The notes: generated by a model not told the origin, from the letters alone. Counted from the first letter of the stretch, positions 28,164 through 38,647 are shown. The stretch: 64,000 nucleotides of DNA from Pseudomonas_T sp032052615 (GCA_032052615.1 DAMBWF010000003.1:62001-126000), one strand, 5' to 3'. Numbers and translations: made by a program.

Positions 28164-28208
28164 GGGGTCGTCCCCGGACAGGTCTTCACGGCGGGGTCGT
28201 CCCCGCCG
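28164..28208 (-). promoter_or_regulatory. Guanidine-II (mini-ykkC) riboswitch
   Basis: On the minus strand two hairpins of the form GGGG-ACGA-CCCC occur. The first (P1, 28208-28189) is an eight-base-pair stem; the second (P2, 28175-28164) has four base pairs. They are separated by 13 bases. Both have the ACGA tetraloop of the mini-ykkC consensus, and the AGGAG of sugE follows P2 by about 11 bases. In this class guanidinium makes the two loops pair and frees the ribosome site, so sugE translation should switch on. Confidence 0.93.
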
Positions 28209-28267
28209 CCCTTCCCATCACCGTCGGCATCGCCGCGCAGTCTGGCTTCCCGGAAGCCAGGGCCTCG

Positions 28268-29188
28268 TCAGAGGCCTTGGGGAATCTCCTCGCCGCCGAG
28301 CGCCTCGAACAGCGCCGGCAGGAATTCCACGAAGGTCAGCATCATCAGGGTGAAGCTGGCGTCCTGCTGGCCCAGGGCATCCTCGCCGCCGTCCTGTTCG
28401 GCCTGCTCCTGCAGCAGGTCCTCGAAGCGCAGGCGCTTGATCACCAGCTTGTCGTCCAGCACGAAGGACAGCTTGTCCTGCCAGGCCAGGGACAACTGGG
28501 TCACCAGCTTGCCGGCGCTGAGGTGCAACTGGATCTCGTCGCTAGCCAGGTCCTGGCGCTTGCAGCGCACCACGCCGCCGTCCTCGTGCGTGTCGCGCAG
28601 CTCGCACTCGTCCAGCACATGGAAGTCGGCGGCGGCCTGCTGGGTCTTCAGCCACTCGGTGAGGGTGGCGGTGGGCGCGATCTTCACCGACAGCGGCCGG
28701 ACCGGCAGCGAGCCGATGCCTTCGCGCAGTGTCGACAACAGGTCCTCGGCGCGCTTCGGGCTGGAGGCGTCCACCAGGATCAGCCCCTGGGCCGGGGCGA
28801 TGGCGGCGAAGGTGGTGCCGCGGCGGATGAAGGCGCGGGGCAGGAGGGCCTGGACGATCTCGTCCTTGATCTGGTCGCGCTCCTTCTTGTAGACCTTGCG
28901 CATCTGCTCGGCCTCGATCTCGTCGACCTTTTCCTTGACCGCGTCGCGCACCACGCTTCCCGGCAGGATGCGTTCTTCCTTGCGCGCGGCGATCAGCAGG
29001 AAACCCTGGCTGGCATGGACCAGTGGCGCGTCGGCGCCCTTGCCGAACGGCGCGACGAAGCCGTAAGTGGTGAGCTCCTGGCTGGCACAGGGGCGGGCCG
29101 GCTTCTCGGCCAACGCGCTCGCCAATGCCTCGGCCTCGAATGCGACATCCTGGGTGAGGCGATAGACCAGTAGATTGCGGAACCACAT
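28268..29188 (-). CDS. rdgC: Recombination-associated protein RdgC
   Basis: A 306-residue DNA-binding protein whose family forms a ring around double-stranded DNA and restrains RecA. It begins with the conserved MWFRNLLVYRL, and the C-terminal FVEFLPALFEALGGEE is typical. The ATG at 29188 is preceded by GGAAAG-like bases; the longer frame from 29416 crosses the tRNA genes and is rejected. It lies upstream of sugE on the same strand with about 60 bp to the riboswitch. Confidence 0.95.
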   Translation of the reverse strand: MWFRNLLVYRLTQDVAFEAEALASALAEKPARPCASQELTTYGFVAPFGKGADAPLVHASQGFLLIAARKEERILPGSVVRDAVKEKVDEIEAEQMRKVYKKERDQIKDEIVQALLPRAFIRRGTTFAAIAPAQGLILVDASSPKRAEDLLSTLREGIGSLPVRPLSVKIAPTATLTEWLKTQQAAADFHVLDECELRDTHEDGGVVRCKRQDLASDEIQLHLSAGKLVTQLSLAWQDKLSFVLDDKLVIKRLRFEDLLQEQAEQDGGEDALGQQDASFTLMMLTFVEFLPALFEALGGEEIPQGL

Positions 29189-29296
29189 GAGGGAAAGCTC
29201 TCCAAACGCAAAGCGCGCATTATGACGCCTTCCCCGTCGAGGCCAAGCCTGCGCTAAGCCTTTGGATCGTCTGGAAAAAAAATTTCGAAAAGGGGG

Positions 29297-29325
29297 TTGC
29301 CAGAGTGGGGGCGGCTCTCTAGAAT
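29297..29325 (+). promoter_or_regulatory. Sigma-70 promoter of the tRNA-Val/tRNA-Asp unit
   Basis: TTGCCA (29297-29302) and TAGAAT (29320-29325) are separated by 17 bp. The start would fall near 29332. A GC-rich discriminator (gcgcacc) follows the -10 box, as is usual for stringently controlled stable RNA promoters. Confidence 0.8.
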
Positions 29326-29346
29326 GCGCACCACTTCGAGAGCGAA

Positions 29347-29422
29347 GGGTGATTAGCTCAGCCGGGAGAGCATCTGCCTTACAAGCAGAGGGTCGGCGGT
29401 TCGATCCCGTCATCACCCACCA
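29347..29422 (+). tRNA. tRNA-Val (anticodon TAC)
   Basis: 76 nt including an encoded CCA. The acceptor stem GGGTGAT pairs with ATCACCC. The anticodon stem TCTGC/GCAGA encloses loop CTTACAA, giving anticodon TAC. The D-arm (AGCTCAGCCGGGAGAGCA) and T-loop (TTCGATC) are intact. Confidence 0.98.
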
Positions 29423-29442
29423 TCTCGCCTTCGAGGTTACGC

Positions 29443-29519
29443 GCAGCGGTAGTTCAGTCGGTTAGAATACCGGCCTGTCACGCCGGGGGTCGCGGGTTCG
29501 AGTCCCGTCCGCTGCGCCA
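29443..29519 (+). tRNA. tRNA-Asp (anticodon GTC)
   Basis: 77 nt including CCA. The acceptor stem GCAGCGG pairs with CCGCTGC. The anticodon loop CTGTCAC gives GTC. The T-arm GCGGG-TTCGAGT-CCCGT is intact. It lies 20 bp after tRNA-Val, so the two are probably cotranscribed. The 3' end is the natural candidate junction for the following accessory region. Confidence 0.98.
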
Positions 29520-29559
29520 CATTCGCTTCCTGGGTCCACTGAACGCCCGGAAGACTCGC

Positions 29560-29586
29560 AAAAAGCGACCGAAAGGTCGCTTTTTT
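29560..29586 (+). terminator. Rho-independent terminator of the tRNA unit
   Basis: Stem aaaagcgacc/ggtcgctttt with loop GAAA, followed by more T residues, 40 bases after tRNA-Asp. Confidence 0.95.
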
Positions 29587-29751
29587 CGTTTCTGCGCTCG
29601 GCCGTCACTTCCAAGCACTACCGCCGCCGCCCGATCACTCCGATCACTTGTCCGTGCGTCGGCCTGCTCGGCTTCCAACCGAACCGCCTCGCCTCACGCC
29701 CTCCCAGGCCGATTCTGTCCTGTCGTGCGCATGCCTGCCGTCGGCGCGCGC

Positions 29752-30669
29752 TCAAAGCAGCACGCCGTCCTCGGGTTGCAGAGGCGCGGGCGCCGGTTCG
29801 TCCAGCAATTCCAGGGTGGAAATTTCCAGGGTGCGGCACATGGCGTTCAGCGGCAGGTCGTTGGGTTGGGTGTCGAAGGGGTCGGAAATCTGGTCGCCCA
29901 GCGCGTCCAGGCCGAAGAAAGTGTAGGCCAGTACGCCCACGGCGAAGGGCGTGAACCAGCCGATGCTGTTCACCAGGCAGAACGGCAGCAGGAAGCAATA
30001 GATGTGCACGACCCGGTGCAGCATCAGGATGTATGGATAGGGGATCGGCGTCTGGGCGATCCGCTCGCAGCCGGCCAACACATAGGACAGCCGCGTCAGT
30101 TGCTGGTCGATTTCCACCTGCACGATATCGCTGACGCCCGCTTGCCGGGCCCGCTCGATGAAGCGGCTGCCCAGCAGGCCAAGCAGGGCGTTGGGCAGGT
30201 TCTGCTTGCCGTCCAGGTGGGCCAGGGCCTGTGCGTCGAGCAGGCGCGCGACGTCGGCGCTGAGCGGTTCCCGGCGCAGGTGATCGCGCAGGGCATAGCC
30301 GAAGCCGATCAGGGTGTGGACCAGCGGCAGGCGTTCCGCCGCGGACAACCCGGGCAGGAACGTGGCGAGCTGGCGCGTCAGGTTGCGGCCGACGATGAGC
30401 AGCTCGCCCCATAGGGTGCGGGCCTCCCAGAAGCGTTGGTAGGCCACGGTATTGCGAAAGCCAAGGAAGATCGCCAGCGTCAGCCCCCAGAGGGTAAAGG
30501 GCGTTGGGGTCAGGATCACCTTGTAGTGGTAGAGCGTGCCGTGGGTCGCGACCACCGCCGAGCTGATCAGCATGGTGAACAGCACCTTGCGCCAGATGAC
30601 CGGGATAATCGAGCCTTTGAGGGAAAACAGAAGGACCCGGATCGAGGGGTTCTGCGGGCGTGTGATCAT
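29752..30669 (-). CDS. Bestrophin-like (UPF0187) membrane channel protein
   Basis: A 305-residue protein with four predicted membrane helices in two pairs (about residues 25-85 and 215-260). The segment LGFRNTVAYQRFWEARTLWGE is the bestrophin family signature. Bacterial bestrophins form pentameric ion channels. The C-terminus ends in a Pro/Glu-rich tail. It is the first gene after the tRNA terminator and is divergent from the hybrid kinase (265-bp gap). Confidence 0.9.
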   Translation of the reverse strand: MITRPQNPSIRVLLFSLKGSIIPVIWRKVLFTMLISSAVVATHGTLYHYKVILTPTPFTLWGLTLAIFLGFRNTVAYQRFWEARTLWGELLIVGRNLTRQLATFLPGLSAAERLPLVHTLIGFGYALRDHLRREPLSADVARLLDAQALAHLDGKQNLPNALLGLLGSRFIERARQAGVSDIVQVEIDQQLTRLSYVLAGCERIAQTPIPYPYILMLHRVVHIYCFLLPFCLVNSIGWFTPFAVGVLAYTFFGLDALGDQISDPFDTQPNDLPLNAMCRTLEISTLELLDEPAPAPLQPEDGVLL

Positions 30670-30934
30670 GACGAGGGACTCGGCTGGGCGCGAACCGGGA
30701 ACGGCTGCGGCGGTTGCGGCGTGGGGCGCAGTATATCCCCCTCGGCGGCGCGCGTGGCTTCGCCTCCCGCCAGGCGCCGTCGTTCCCCGTCCGAATCGGT
30801 CCGGCGCTCACCGCCGGGCGTTAGCCGTCGGCAAGCAGGTGTGTCCTGAGGCAGGAATGGCCATCAGCTACTAGATTCGTAGCGTGGCTTTGGACGGCTT
30901 CGCGGGGAAGTCGTGCTCGGGTGCAGGGATCGAT

Positions 30935-33900
30935 ATGAATACGATTATCGTGGACGAGAGCGGATTCCGCCGGATCCTGCTGCGCAACATCCGTCTCCCC
31001 ATGGGCACCGGTGTGGCGGGCGTGGCGCTTTTCGTGGCGCTGATCGCCTACCTGCTCTACGTGATGAGCTGGGTCGAGCATACCGATGTCGTCATCGGCA
31101 ATGCCAACGACGCCTACCGCACTGCCATCGACCAGGAAACCGGCCTGCGTGGCTATTTGCTCACCGGGGAGCCCGCGTTTCTCCAGCCTTATGAGCAGGC
31201 CCGCCCGCGCCTGCGGGCCGACATGGATAGTCTGCGCCAATTGGTCAGCGACAACCCCCCCCAAGTCAATCGCGCCCGCCGCATCGAATCGCTGCTGGAT
31301 GACTGGGGTCGCTTCGCCGCCGAGGTGATCCAGAAGCGGCGTGAAGGCCTGGAGGTTGGCCCACTGCTCAGAGTGGGACGCGGCAAACCATTGATGGACG
31401 CGGTGCGCCAGGAGTTCGCCGATTTCGTCGCCCTGGAACAGCGGTTGCGTCACGAGCGCAATGATCGCGCCAGCAGCGCGGCGCTGCTGATCGTGGTTCT
31501 GTATCCCTTGCTTACGCTTACCCTCAGCGGGTTGATGGCGTACTTCGGGCGGCGCGACCTGCTGCGGCTGTCCGCGCGCTATGGGGATTCGCTGCAGAAG
31601 CAGATCGACTACAACGAACACCTCAAGCAACAAGCCTGGCTGCGGGAAGGGCAGAGCCGGTTGGCGGAGCGCCTTCTTGGCCGGCAATCCCTGGCGGAAA
31701 TCGGCCAGCAATTGCTGGCCTTTCTCGCCGAATACCTCGGTGCGGCGGTAGGCGCGCTGTACGTGCGCGAGGGTAGTGGCGACCTGGTTCGAGTCAAAGG
31801 CTACGGCTTGCGCTCCGACGATGAGGGCACGGCCCGCCTCAAGCCCGGCGAGAGCGTTTTGGGCCAGGCCGCCCAGGAGCAGCGCACTCTGGTGTTCGAA
31901 GGGTTGCCGCCGACCTACCTCAAGGTCAGCAGCGGCCTCCTCGACGGCGAGCCGCTCAGTGTGCTGCTGGCCCCCACTCTGGCCAACGGCCAGGTCGATG
32001 GGGTGATCGAGCTGGGTTTCCTGCGAGCGCTGTCCGAGCGGGACCGCCTGTTCGTCGAATCCATCGCCGGCAGCATTGGCGCCGCCATCGAGGCCGCTCG
32101 CTATCGGGAGCGGCTGCACGAGGCGCTCACCGAGACCCAGCAACTCAACGAGGAGTTGCAAGTGCAGCAGGAAGAGCTGCGCAACGCCAATGAGGAACTC
32201 GAGGCCCAGGCGCAGCTCATCCTGCAATCCCAAGCCAGCCTGGAAGTGCAGCAGACGGAGCTGGAGCAGACCAATGATCGCCTGAACGACCAGGCTCAGC
32301 ATCTGTTCCGTCAGCGCGATGCCCTCGACGAGCAGAACCGCGCGCTCACCCAGGCACGCCAGCAACTGGAAGAGCATGCCGAGGAGTTGCGGCGGGTCAG
32401 CCGCTATAAATCCGAGTTCCTCGCCAACATGTCCCACGAGTTGCGCACACCGCTGAACAGCACGCTGATCCTGGCCAAGGTGCTGTCGGAAAACCGCAAG
32501 GGCAACCTGGACGACGAGCAGATCCGCTATGCCCGGGTGATCCTGGCCTCGGGCAACGACCTGCTGCGATTGATCAACGACATCCTCGACATTTCCAAGG
32601 TCGAGGCCGGTCATATGCAGGTTTGCGTGGACGAGACCGACCTCGCCCAGTTGGTGGATAACCTCTACACCGTGTTCGAGCCCCAGGCCCAGGAGCAGCA
32701 TCTGGCGTTCAGCGTACGGGTAGACCCCGACGCCCCGAAGTCCCTGCGTACCGATCGATACCGGGCGGAACAGATCCTGCGCAACCTGCTCTCCAACGCC
32801 ATCAAGTTCACCGATCAGGGCGAGGTCGAGCTGCGGGTGCGCGCGGATGGCGCCGGCGTGCGCTTCGAGGTTCGCGACAGCGGCATCGGCATCGGTCCCG
32901 ACCAGTTGGCCCTCATCTTCGAGCCGTTCCGGCAGGTGGATGGCAGCAACAAGCGGCGCTACGGGGGCACCGGACTGGGCCTGTCCATTTCCCGGGACCT
33001 GGCGAACCTCCTGGGCGGCCGGATCGAAGTGAGCAGCGAACTGGGCAAGGGCAGCTGCTTCAGCCTCTGGCTGCCCTTGCGCAGCGACGAACACCTGGCC
33101 GAGGAAGTGGTTTCCCCATCCCCGGCAACCGGTCCTGACGCCGACTTGGCCTCCAGGCCGGCCGGAGAGCCGATGCCGACCACGCCCGCCGACCCGACCC
33201 CCGCCGGGTCGCTTCCGGAGTCGGTGCCCGCGCGCGACCCGGCTCTCGCCGACGACCGCGACCTGACGGAGACCAACGGGCGCTCGATCCTGGTGATCGA
33301 GAACGAACGACAGTTCGCGCAGAACCTGTATGAACTGGCCCACGAGCTGGATTACCGCTGCCTGGTCGCCAGCAGTGCCAGCGAAGGCATCGCCCTGGCG
33401 GAGGCGCAGACGCCCGATGCGATCCTCCTGGACACCCGGCTGCCCGATGACTCGGGCCTGTCGGTGCTGCAACGGCTCAAGGAAAACCCGAGCACGCGAC
33501 ACATCCCGGTCCATGTGTTTTCCGCCTTGGACTACAGCGAGCCGGCGCTGCACTTGGGCGCGATCGGCTATGCCAGCAAGCCCGTCACCCGGGAAAAACT
33601 CCAGGAAATCTTCGCCCGGCTGGAGGCCAAGCTGACCCAGAAGGTCAAGCATGTGCTGCTGGTGGAGGGCAACCCGCAACATCGCGACAGCATCAGCCAG
33701 TTGATCGGCGCCAGTGGCGTCGATATCCGCGTGGCGGAGGGGGGCGAGCAGGCGTTGGCCCTGCTCCGGGAGGCACCGTTCGACTGCATGATCGTCGACA
33801 ACGATGGCGGGCTCGCCGACATGACCTTGCCCGGCCTTTTCGAGCGCATGGCCCAGGACGAGGCCTGCGCGTCCCTGCCGGTGATCCTCTACACCGGGCG

Positions 33901-34468
33901 TCCGCCCAGCCGTCGCGAGGAGGATACGTTGCGCACCCATTCCCACTCGTTGATCGTCAAGGGCGCGCGCTCCCCCGAGCGGTTGCTGGACGAGGTCACG
34001 CTGTTCCTCCACCAGGTGGAATCCGAGTTGTCGAGCGACCGCCAGCAGATGCTCCAGAAGGCCCGCAGCCAGGATCGCATCCTGGAGAAACGCTGCGTGC
34101 TGGTGGTGGACGACGACGTGCGCAATGTCTATGCCTTGAGCGGCGCGCTGGACCTCAAGGGGTTGCGGGTGGAAACCGCCAGCAATGGCCAGGAGGCCCT
34201 CGATCACCTGGCGGACTTCGAAGGCATCGACTTGGTGCTGATGGACATCATGATGCCGGGCATGGATGGCTACGAAGCGATCCGGCGCATTCGCCAGGAG
34301 CCGCGCTGGAAAGACCTGCCGATCATCGCCGTGACGGCCAAGGCCATGAAGGAGGACCAGGAACTCTGCATGCGCGCGGGCGCCAACGATTACCTGGCCA
34401 AGCCCATCGACATCGAGCGCCTGTATTCGCTGATCCGTATCTGGCTGCCCAAGCGGAGACGCTTCTGA
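30935..34468 (+). CDS. Hybrid sensor histidine kinase: CHASE3-GAF-HK with three receivers
   Basis: A 1177-residue protein. The N-terminal helix (residues 22-45) is followed by a CHASE3 sensor (QETGLRGYLLTGEPAFLQPY), a second helix near 190, a GAF domain (about 250-390), a long Gln/Glu coiled coil (395-490), HisKA with His501 (NMSHELRTPLN), HATPase_c (GTGLGLSISRDL), and three receivers with candidate Asp833, Asp955 and Asp1104. Receiver 2 has lost the usual acidic pair (VEGN in place of DD), so it may not be phosphorylated. The ATG at 30935 has AGGGA ahead. The activator gene at 34578 is the obvious neighbour. Confidence 0.92.
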   Translation: MNTIIVDESGFRRILLRNIRLPMGTGVAGVALFVALIAYLLYVMSWVEHTDVVIGNANDAYRTAIDQETGLRGYLLTGEPAFLQPYEQARPRLRADMDSLRQLVSDNPPQVNRARRIESLLDDWGRFAAEVIQKRREGLEVGPLLRVGRGKPLMDAVRQEFADFVALEQRLRHERNDRASSAALLIVVLYPLLTLTLSGLMAYFGRRDLLRLSARYGDSLQKQIDYNEHLKQQAWLREGQSRLAERLLGRQSLAEIGQQLLAFLAEYLGAAVGALYVREGSGDLVRVKGYGLRSDDEGTARLKPGESVLGQAAQEQRTLVFEGLPPTYLKVSSGLLDGEPLSVLLAPTLANGQVDGVIELGFLRALSERDRLFVESIAGSIGAAIEAARYRERLHEALTETQQLNEELQVQQEELRNANEELEAQAQLILQSQASLEVQQTELEQTNDRLNDQAQHLFRQRDALDEQNRALTQARQQLEEHAEELRRVSRYKSEFLANMSHELRTPLNSTLILAKVLSENRKGNLDDEQIRYARVILASGNDLLRLINDILDISKVEAGHMQVCVDETDLAQLVDNLYTVFEPQAQEQHLAFSVRVDPDAPKSLRTDRYRAEQILRNLLSNAIKFTDQGEVELRVRADGAGVRFEVRDSGIGIGPDQLALIFEPFRQVDGSNKRRYGGTGLGLSISRDLANLLGGRIEVSSELGKGSCFSLWLPLRSDEHLAEEVVSPSPATGPDADLASRPAGEPMPTTPADPTPAGSLPESVPARDPALADDRDLTETNGRSILVIENERQFAQNLYELAHELDYRCLVASSASEGIALAEAQTPDAILLDTRLPDDSGLSVLQRLKENPSTRHIPVHVFSALDYSEPALHLGAIGYASKPVTREKLQEIFARLEAKLTQKVKHVLLVEGNPQHRDSISQLIGASGVDIRVAEGGEQALALLREAPFDCMIVDNDGGLADMTLPGLFERMAQDEACASLPVILYTGRPPSRREEDTLRTHSHSLIVKGARSPERLLDEVTLFLHQVESELSSDRQQMLQKARSQDRILEKRCVLVVDDDVRNVYALSGALDLKGLRVETASNGQEALDHLADFEGIDLVLMDIMMPGMDGYEAIRRIRQEPRWKDLPIIAVTAKAMKEDQELCMRAGANDYLAKPIDIERLYSLIRIWLPKRRRF

Positions 34469-34531
34469 GCGGCGACGCGGCATGATGAAATATGGAATAA
34501 CAAAATAATTAAACAAGCTTTTAAGTTCTAA

Positions 34532-34547
34532 AGGCAATGGGGCAGCA
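34532..34547 (+). promoter_or_regulatory. Possible -24/-12 (sigma-54) promoter
   Basis: GG (34533-34534) and GC (34545-34546) are separated by ten bases, upstream of the sigma-54 activator gene and just after an AT-rich tract (34484-34530) that could hold an IHF site. The match to the TGGCAC/TTGCA consensus outside the GG/GC core is poor. Confidence 0.25.
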
Positions 34548-34577
34548 TAGCGACACGCTTTCTTCAGGATCGTATCC

Positions 34578-35648
<1,071 letters not shown>

Positions 35649-35780
35649 ACCCGCACGAGAGGAAGGAGGCTGGCTAGACGCCATCGACCGTTCGTCAAAA
35701 CCCGAGAACCAACCCGCCGCCCGCACCTCACACATACTGTGAGGCAATCATGCCCACTTCACATTAAAGGAGAGAAGACC

Positions 35781-35939
35781 ATGGCTAACCGTACTGGTAA
35801 TAGCAACCCGGGTAACTTCGCCAATGATCGTGAAAAGGCTTCCGAAGCCGGCCGCAAAGGCGGTCAAGTCAGCGGTGGCAACTTCGCCAACGACCGCGAG
35901 AAGGCATCCGAAGCCGGCCGCAAGGGTGGCCAACACTAA
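35781..35939 (+). CDS. KGG-motif stress protein with duplicated repeat (GsiB/Con-10-like)
   Basis: A 52-residue hydrophilic protein. It contains two identical 18-residue units (NFANDREKASEAGRKGGQ). The copies differ at many synonymous sites in the DNA, so the protein sequence is under selection. KGG repeats occur in stress-induced hydrophilins such as GsiB and fungal Con-10, linked to desiccation or general stress. AAAGGAGAG gives a strong ribosome site. A hairpin terminator follows. Confidence 0.93.
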   Translation: MANRTGNSNPGNFANDREKASEAGRKGGQVSGGNFANDREKASEAGRKGGQH

Positions 35940-35972
35940 GGGATACCCCCTGAAGGGATTTCCCTTGTGAGC

Positions 35973-36003
35973 AAAGGCATCGCACACGCGATGCCTTTTG
36001 TTT
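35973..36003 (+). terminator. Rho-independent terminator after the KGG gene
   Basis: Stem aaaggcatcgc/gcgatgccttt (35973-35983 with 35988-35998), loop ACAC, followed by ttgtttt. Confidence 0.93.
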
Positions 36004-36112
36004 TCCGGCTCCCGCCAAGGCGACGTTCCCGCGCCTCGCCGCTCGCTCTGCCCGACTGAACCGCGCGTGACTTTCCCGGCTCTGTATCCAGAGAGCCGCC
36101 CGGGTCGCCGCC

Positions 36113-38647
36113 ATGAGCAAATCACTCGACGAATACCACCGTAAGCGCGATTTCGGCGCGACGCCGGAACCCCGTGGCAAGGCCCGGAAAAAGCCCGCCG
36201 GCGACCCCCATGCGTTGCAGTTCTGCATCCAGAAGCACGACGCCACGCGCCTGCACTACGACTTCCGCCTGGAAATCGAGGGCACGCTGAAAAGCTGGGC
36301 GATCCCCAAGGGCCCCAGCCTGGACCCCACCCTCAAGCGACTGGCCGTCCATGTGGAAGACCATCCCCTGGACTACGCCTCCTTCGAAGGCCACATTCCC
36401 GAGGGTCACTACGGGGCGGGCGACGTGATTGTCTGGGATCGCGGCCTCTGGCTGCCCAAGGGCGACGCGGCCCAGGCCTATGCCAAGGGCCGGCTGAACT
36501 TCGAACTCAAGGGCGAGAAGCTCTCCGGCCTGTGGAGCCTGGTGCGGACCCATATCGAAGGCAGGCAGGAGCAATGGTTCCTGATCAAGCACGATGACGA
36601 GGCCGCCCGCCCCGAAGCGGAGTACGACATCGTGCGGGAGCAACCGGACAGCGTGCTCAGCGAGCGGACCCTGGTGCCCTGTGCCCGTGCCCGTGCCCGG
36701 GGCAAGCGGGCCGCCGCCGATCCCGCTCCGCCCAAGGCGCCCGGAGGCCACCTGACCGGCGCGCGCCGGGCGCCGTTGCCGGCCAGCCTGGAACCCGAAC
36801 TGGCGACCTTGGTGGACACCGCGCCCCACGGCGACTGGCGCTACGAGATCAAGTTCGACGGCTACCGCATCCTTGCCCGCATCGACGGCGACGAAGTGAG
36901 GCTCTTTACCCGCAAGGGTAACGACTGGACTGAGAAGATGCCGCGCCAGGCCGAGGCGCTGGCCACCCTGGGGCTGCGCTCGGCCTGGCTGGACGGAGAG
37001 GTGATCGTCCTCGACGAAGCCGGCATGCCGGACTTCCAGGCCCTGCAGAATGCCTTCGAGATAGGGCGCGGCGGCAGCATCGTCTATTACCTTTTCGACG
37101 TACCCTACCTGAACGGCATGGACCTGCGGCGCGTGCCCTGGGAGCAGCGCCGCGCCGCCCTGGCGACGCTTCTCGACGGGTACGACGGCACCGTGCTGCG
37201 CTTTTCCGAGGACTTCGCCGAAACCGCCGAGACCATCCTCGACAGCGCTTGCCAGATGCACCTCGAAGGGCTGATCGGCAAGCGCCTCGGCAGCCCCTAC
37301 GTGTCGCGCCGCAGCGACGACTGGATCAAGCTCAAATGCATGCATCGCCACGAGTTCGTGGTGGTCGGCTATACCGAGCCCAAGGGCGCGCGCAATGCCT
37401 TCGGCGCGTTGCTGGTGGGGCTGCACGACAAGGACAGCGGCGAGCTGCGTTATGCCGGCAAGGTGGGGACCGGCTTCAACGACCTCACCCTGCGCAGCAT
37501 CCACGCGCAGCTCAAGCCCTTGGAGATCCCGCGCCCCGCCGTGGCGAACCCCCTCACCGGGGCCGAGGCCCGGGGCGTGCATTGGCTGAAGCCGGCGCTG
37601 CTGGCCGAGGTGGCGTACGCGGAAATGACCCGGGAAGGCGTCATCCGCCATTCGGTGTTCTATGGGCTGCGGGTGGACAAGCCAGCCGAGGCGATCACCG
37701 AGGAGGTCCCCAAGCCGGCGGCGGAGGTGGAGCGGCCCGCGCCCCGCCGCGAACGCCGGGCGCCGGTGTCCGGGCGGATGAAGATCAGCCATCCCGACCG
37801 CGTCATCGACGCCACCCAAGGCACCACCAAGCTGCAACTGGCGGAGTTCTACGCCAGCGTCGCCGAGTGGTTGCTGCCCCACCTCAAGGATCGCCCGGTC
37901 GCCCTGGTGCGGGCCCCGGAGGGTATCGCCGGGGAGCTGTTCTTCCAGAAGAACGCCGAGCGCCTGGCCATTCCCGGCATCGAAACCCTGGGCAAGGCGT
38001 ACGCCGGCCAGCCGGTGATGATGATCAACGGGCCCCAGGCGTTGATCGGCGCGATTCAGATGGGCACGGTGGAGCTGCATACCTGGAACGCCACGGTGGG
38101 CGACCTGGAAAGGCCGGACCGCTTCGTCCTCGACCTCGACCCCGACCCGGCCCTGCCCTGGAAGAGCATGGCCGAGGCGGTGCAACTAGTGCTCACCGTG
38201 CTGGACGAACTGGGGCTGGACGCGTTCCTCAAGACCAGTGGCGGCAAGGGCATCCACATCGTCGTGCCGCTCACCCCACGGGACGGTTGGGCCGAAGTGA
38301 AGGCGTTCAGCCAGGCCATCGTCCGGCACATGGCGCGGCTGCTGCCGGAGCGCTTCACCGCCGTGTCCGGGCCGAAGAACCGGGTCGGGCGGATTTTCAT
38401 CGACTACCTGCGCAACAGCCAGGGCGCCACCACCGCCTGCGTCTTCGCGGCGCGCGCCCGGGAAGGGCTGCCGGTCTCGGTCCCGGTGTTCCGCGAGGAG
38501 GTGGCGACCCTCAAGAGCGCCAGCCTCTGGACGGTACACAACCTGCACGAGCGCCTGGCCGACGTGGGCGCCGCCCCCTGGGCCGGGTACGACGAGGTGG
38601 ACCAGACCATCACGGCGGACATGCGCCAGCGCATCGGCCTGCGCTAG
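36113..38647 (+). CDS. ligD: Multifunctional DNA ligase D (end joining)
   Basis: An 844-residue bacterial non-homologous end-joining enzyme. The order is 3'-phosphoesterase (residues 30-180, HDATRLHYDFRLE and HVEDHPLDYASFEG), ATP-dependent ligase with Lys247 (YEIKFDGYR) and an OB fold, then a primase-polymerase domain (about 550-840, with FVLDLDPDP carrying the catalytic Asp pair and FLKTSGGKGIHIVVPL). This is the Pseudomonas arrangement. No Ku gene is in the window, so Ku must be encoded elsewhere. It is convergent with the LuxR gene, 6 bp apart. Confidence 0.97.
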   Translation: MSKSLDEYHRKRDFGATPEPRGKARKKPAGDPHALQFCIQKHDATRLHYDFRLEIEGTLKSWAIPKGPSLDPTLKRLAVHVEDHPLDYASFEGHIPEGHYGAGDVIVWDRGLWLPKGDAAQAYAKGRLNFELKGEKLSGLWSLVRTHIEGRQEQWFLIKHDDEAARPEAEYDIVREQPDSVLSERTLVPCARARARGKRAAADPAPPKAPGGHLTGARRAPLPASLEPELATLVDTAPHGDWRYEIKFDGYRILARIDGDEVRLFTRKGNDWTEKMPRQAEALATLGLRSAWLDGEVIVLDEAGMPDFQALQNAFEIGRGGSIVYYLFDVPYLNGMDLRRVPWEQRRAALATLLDGYDGTVLRFSEDFAETAETILDSACQMHLEGLIGKRLGSPYVSRRSDDWIKLKCMHRHEFVVVGYTEPKGARNAFGALLVGLHDKDSGELRYAGKVGTGFNDLTLRSIHAQLKPLEIPRPAVANPLTGAEARGVHWLKPALLAEVAYAEMTREGVIRHSVFYGLRVDKPAEAITEEVPKPAAEVERPAPRRERRAPVSGRMKISHPDRVIDATQGTTKLQLAEFYASVAEWLLPHLKDRPVALVRAPEGIAGELFFQKNAERLAIPGIETLGKAYAGQPVMMINGPQALIGAIQMGTVELHTWNATVGDLERPDRFVLDLDPDPALPWKSMAEAVQLVLTVLDELGLDAFLKTSGGKGIHIVVPLTPRDGWAEVKAFSQAIVRHMARLLPERFTAVSGPKNRVGRIFIDYLRNSQGATTACVFAARAREGLPVSVPVFREEVATLKSASLWTVHNLHERLADVGAAPWAGYDEVDQTITADMRQRIGLR

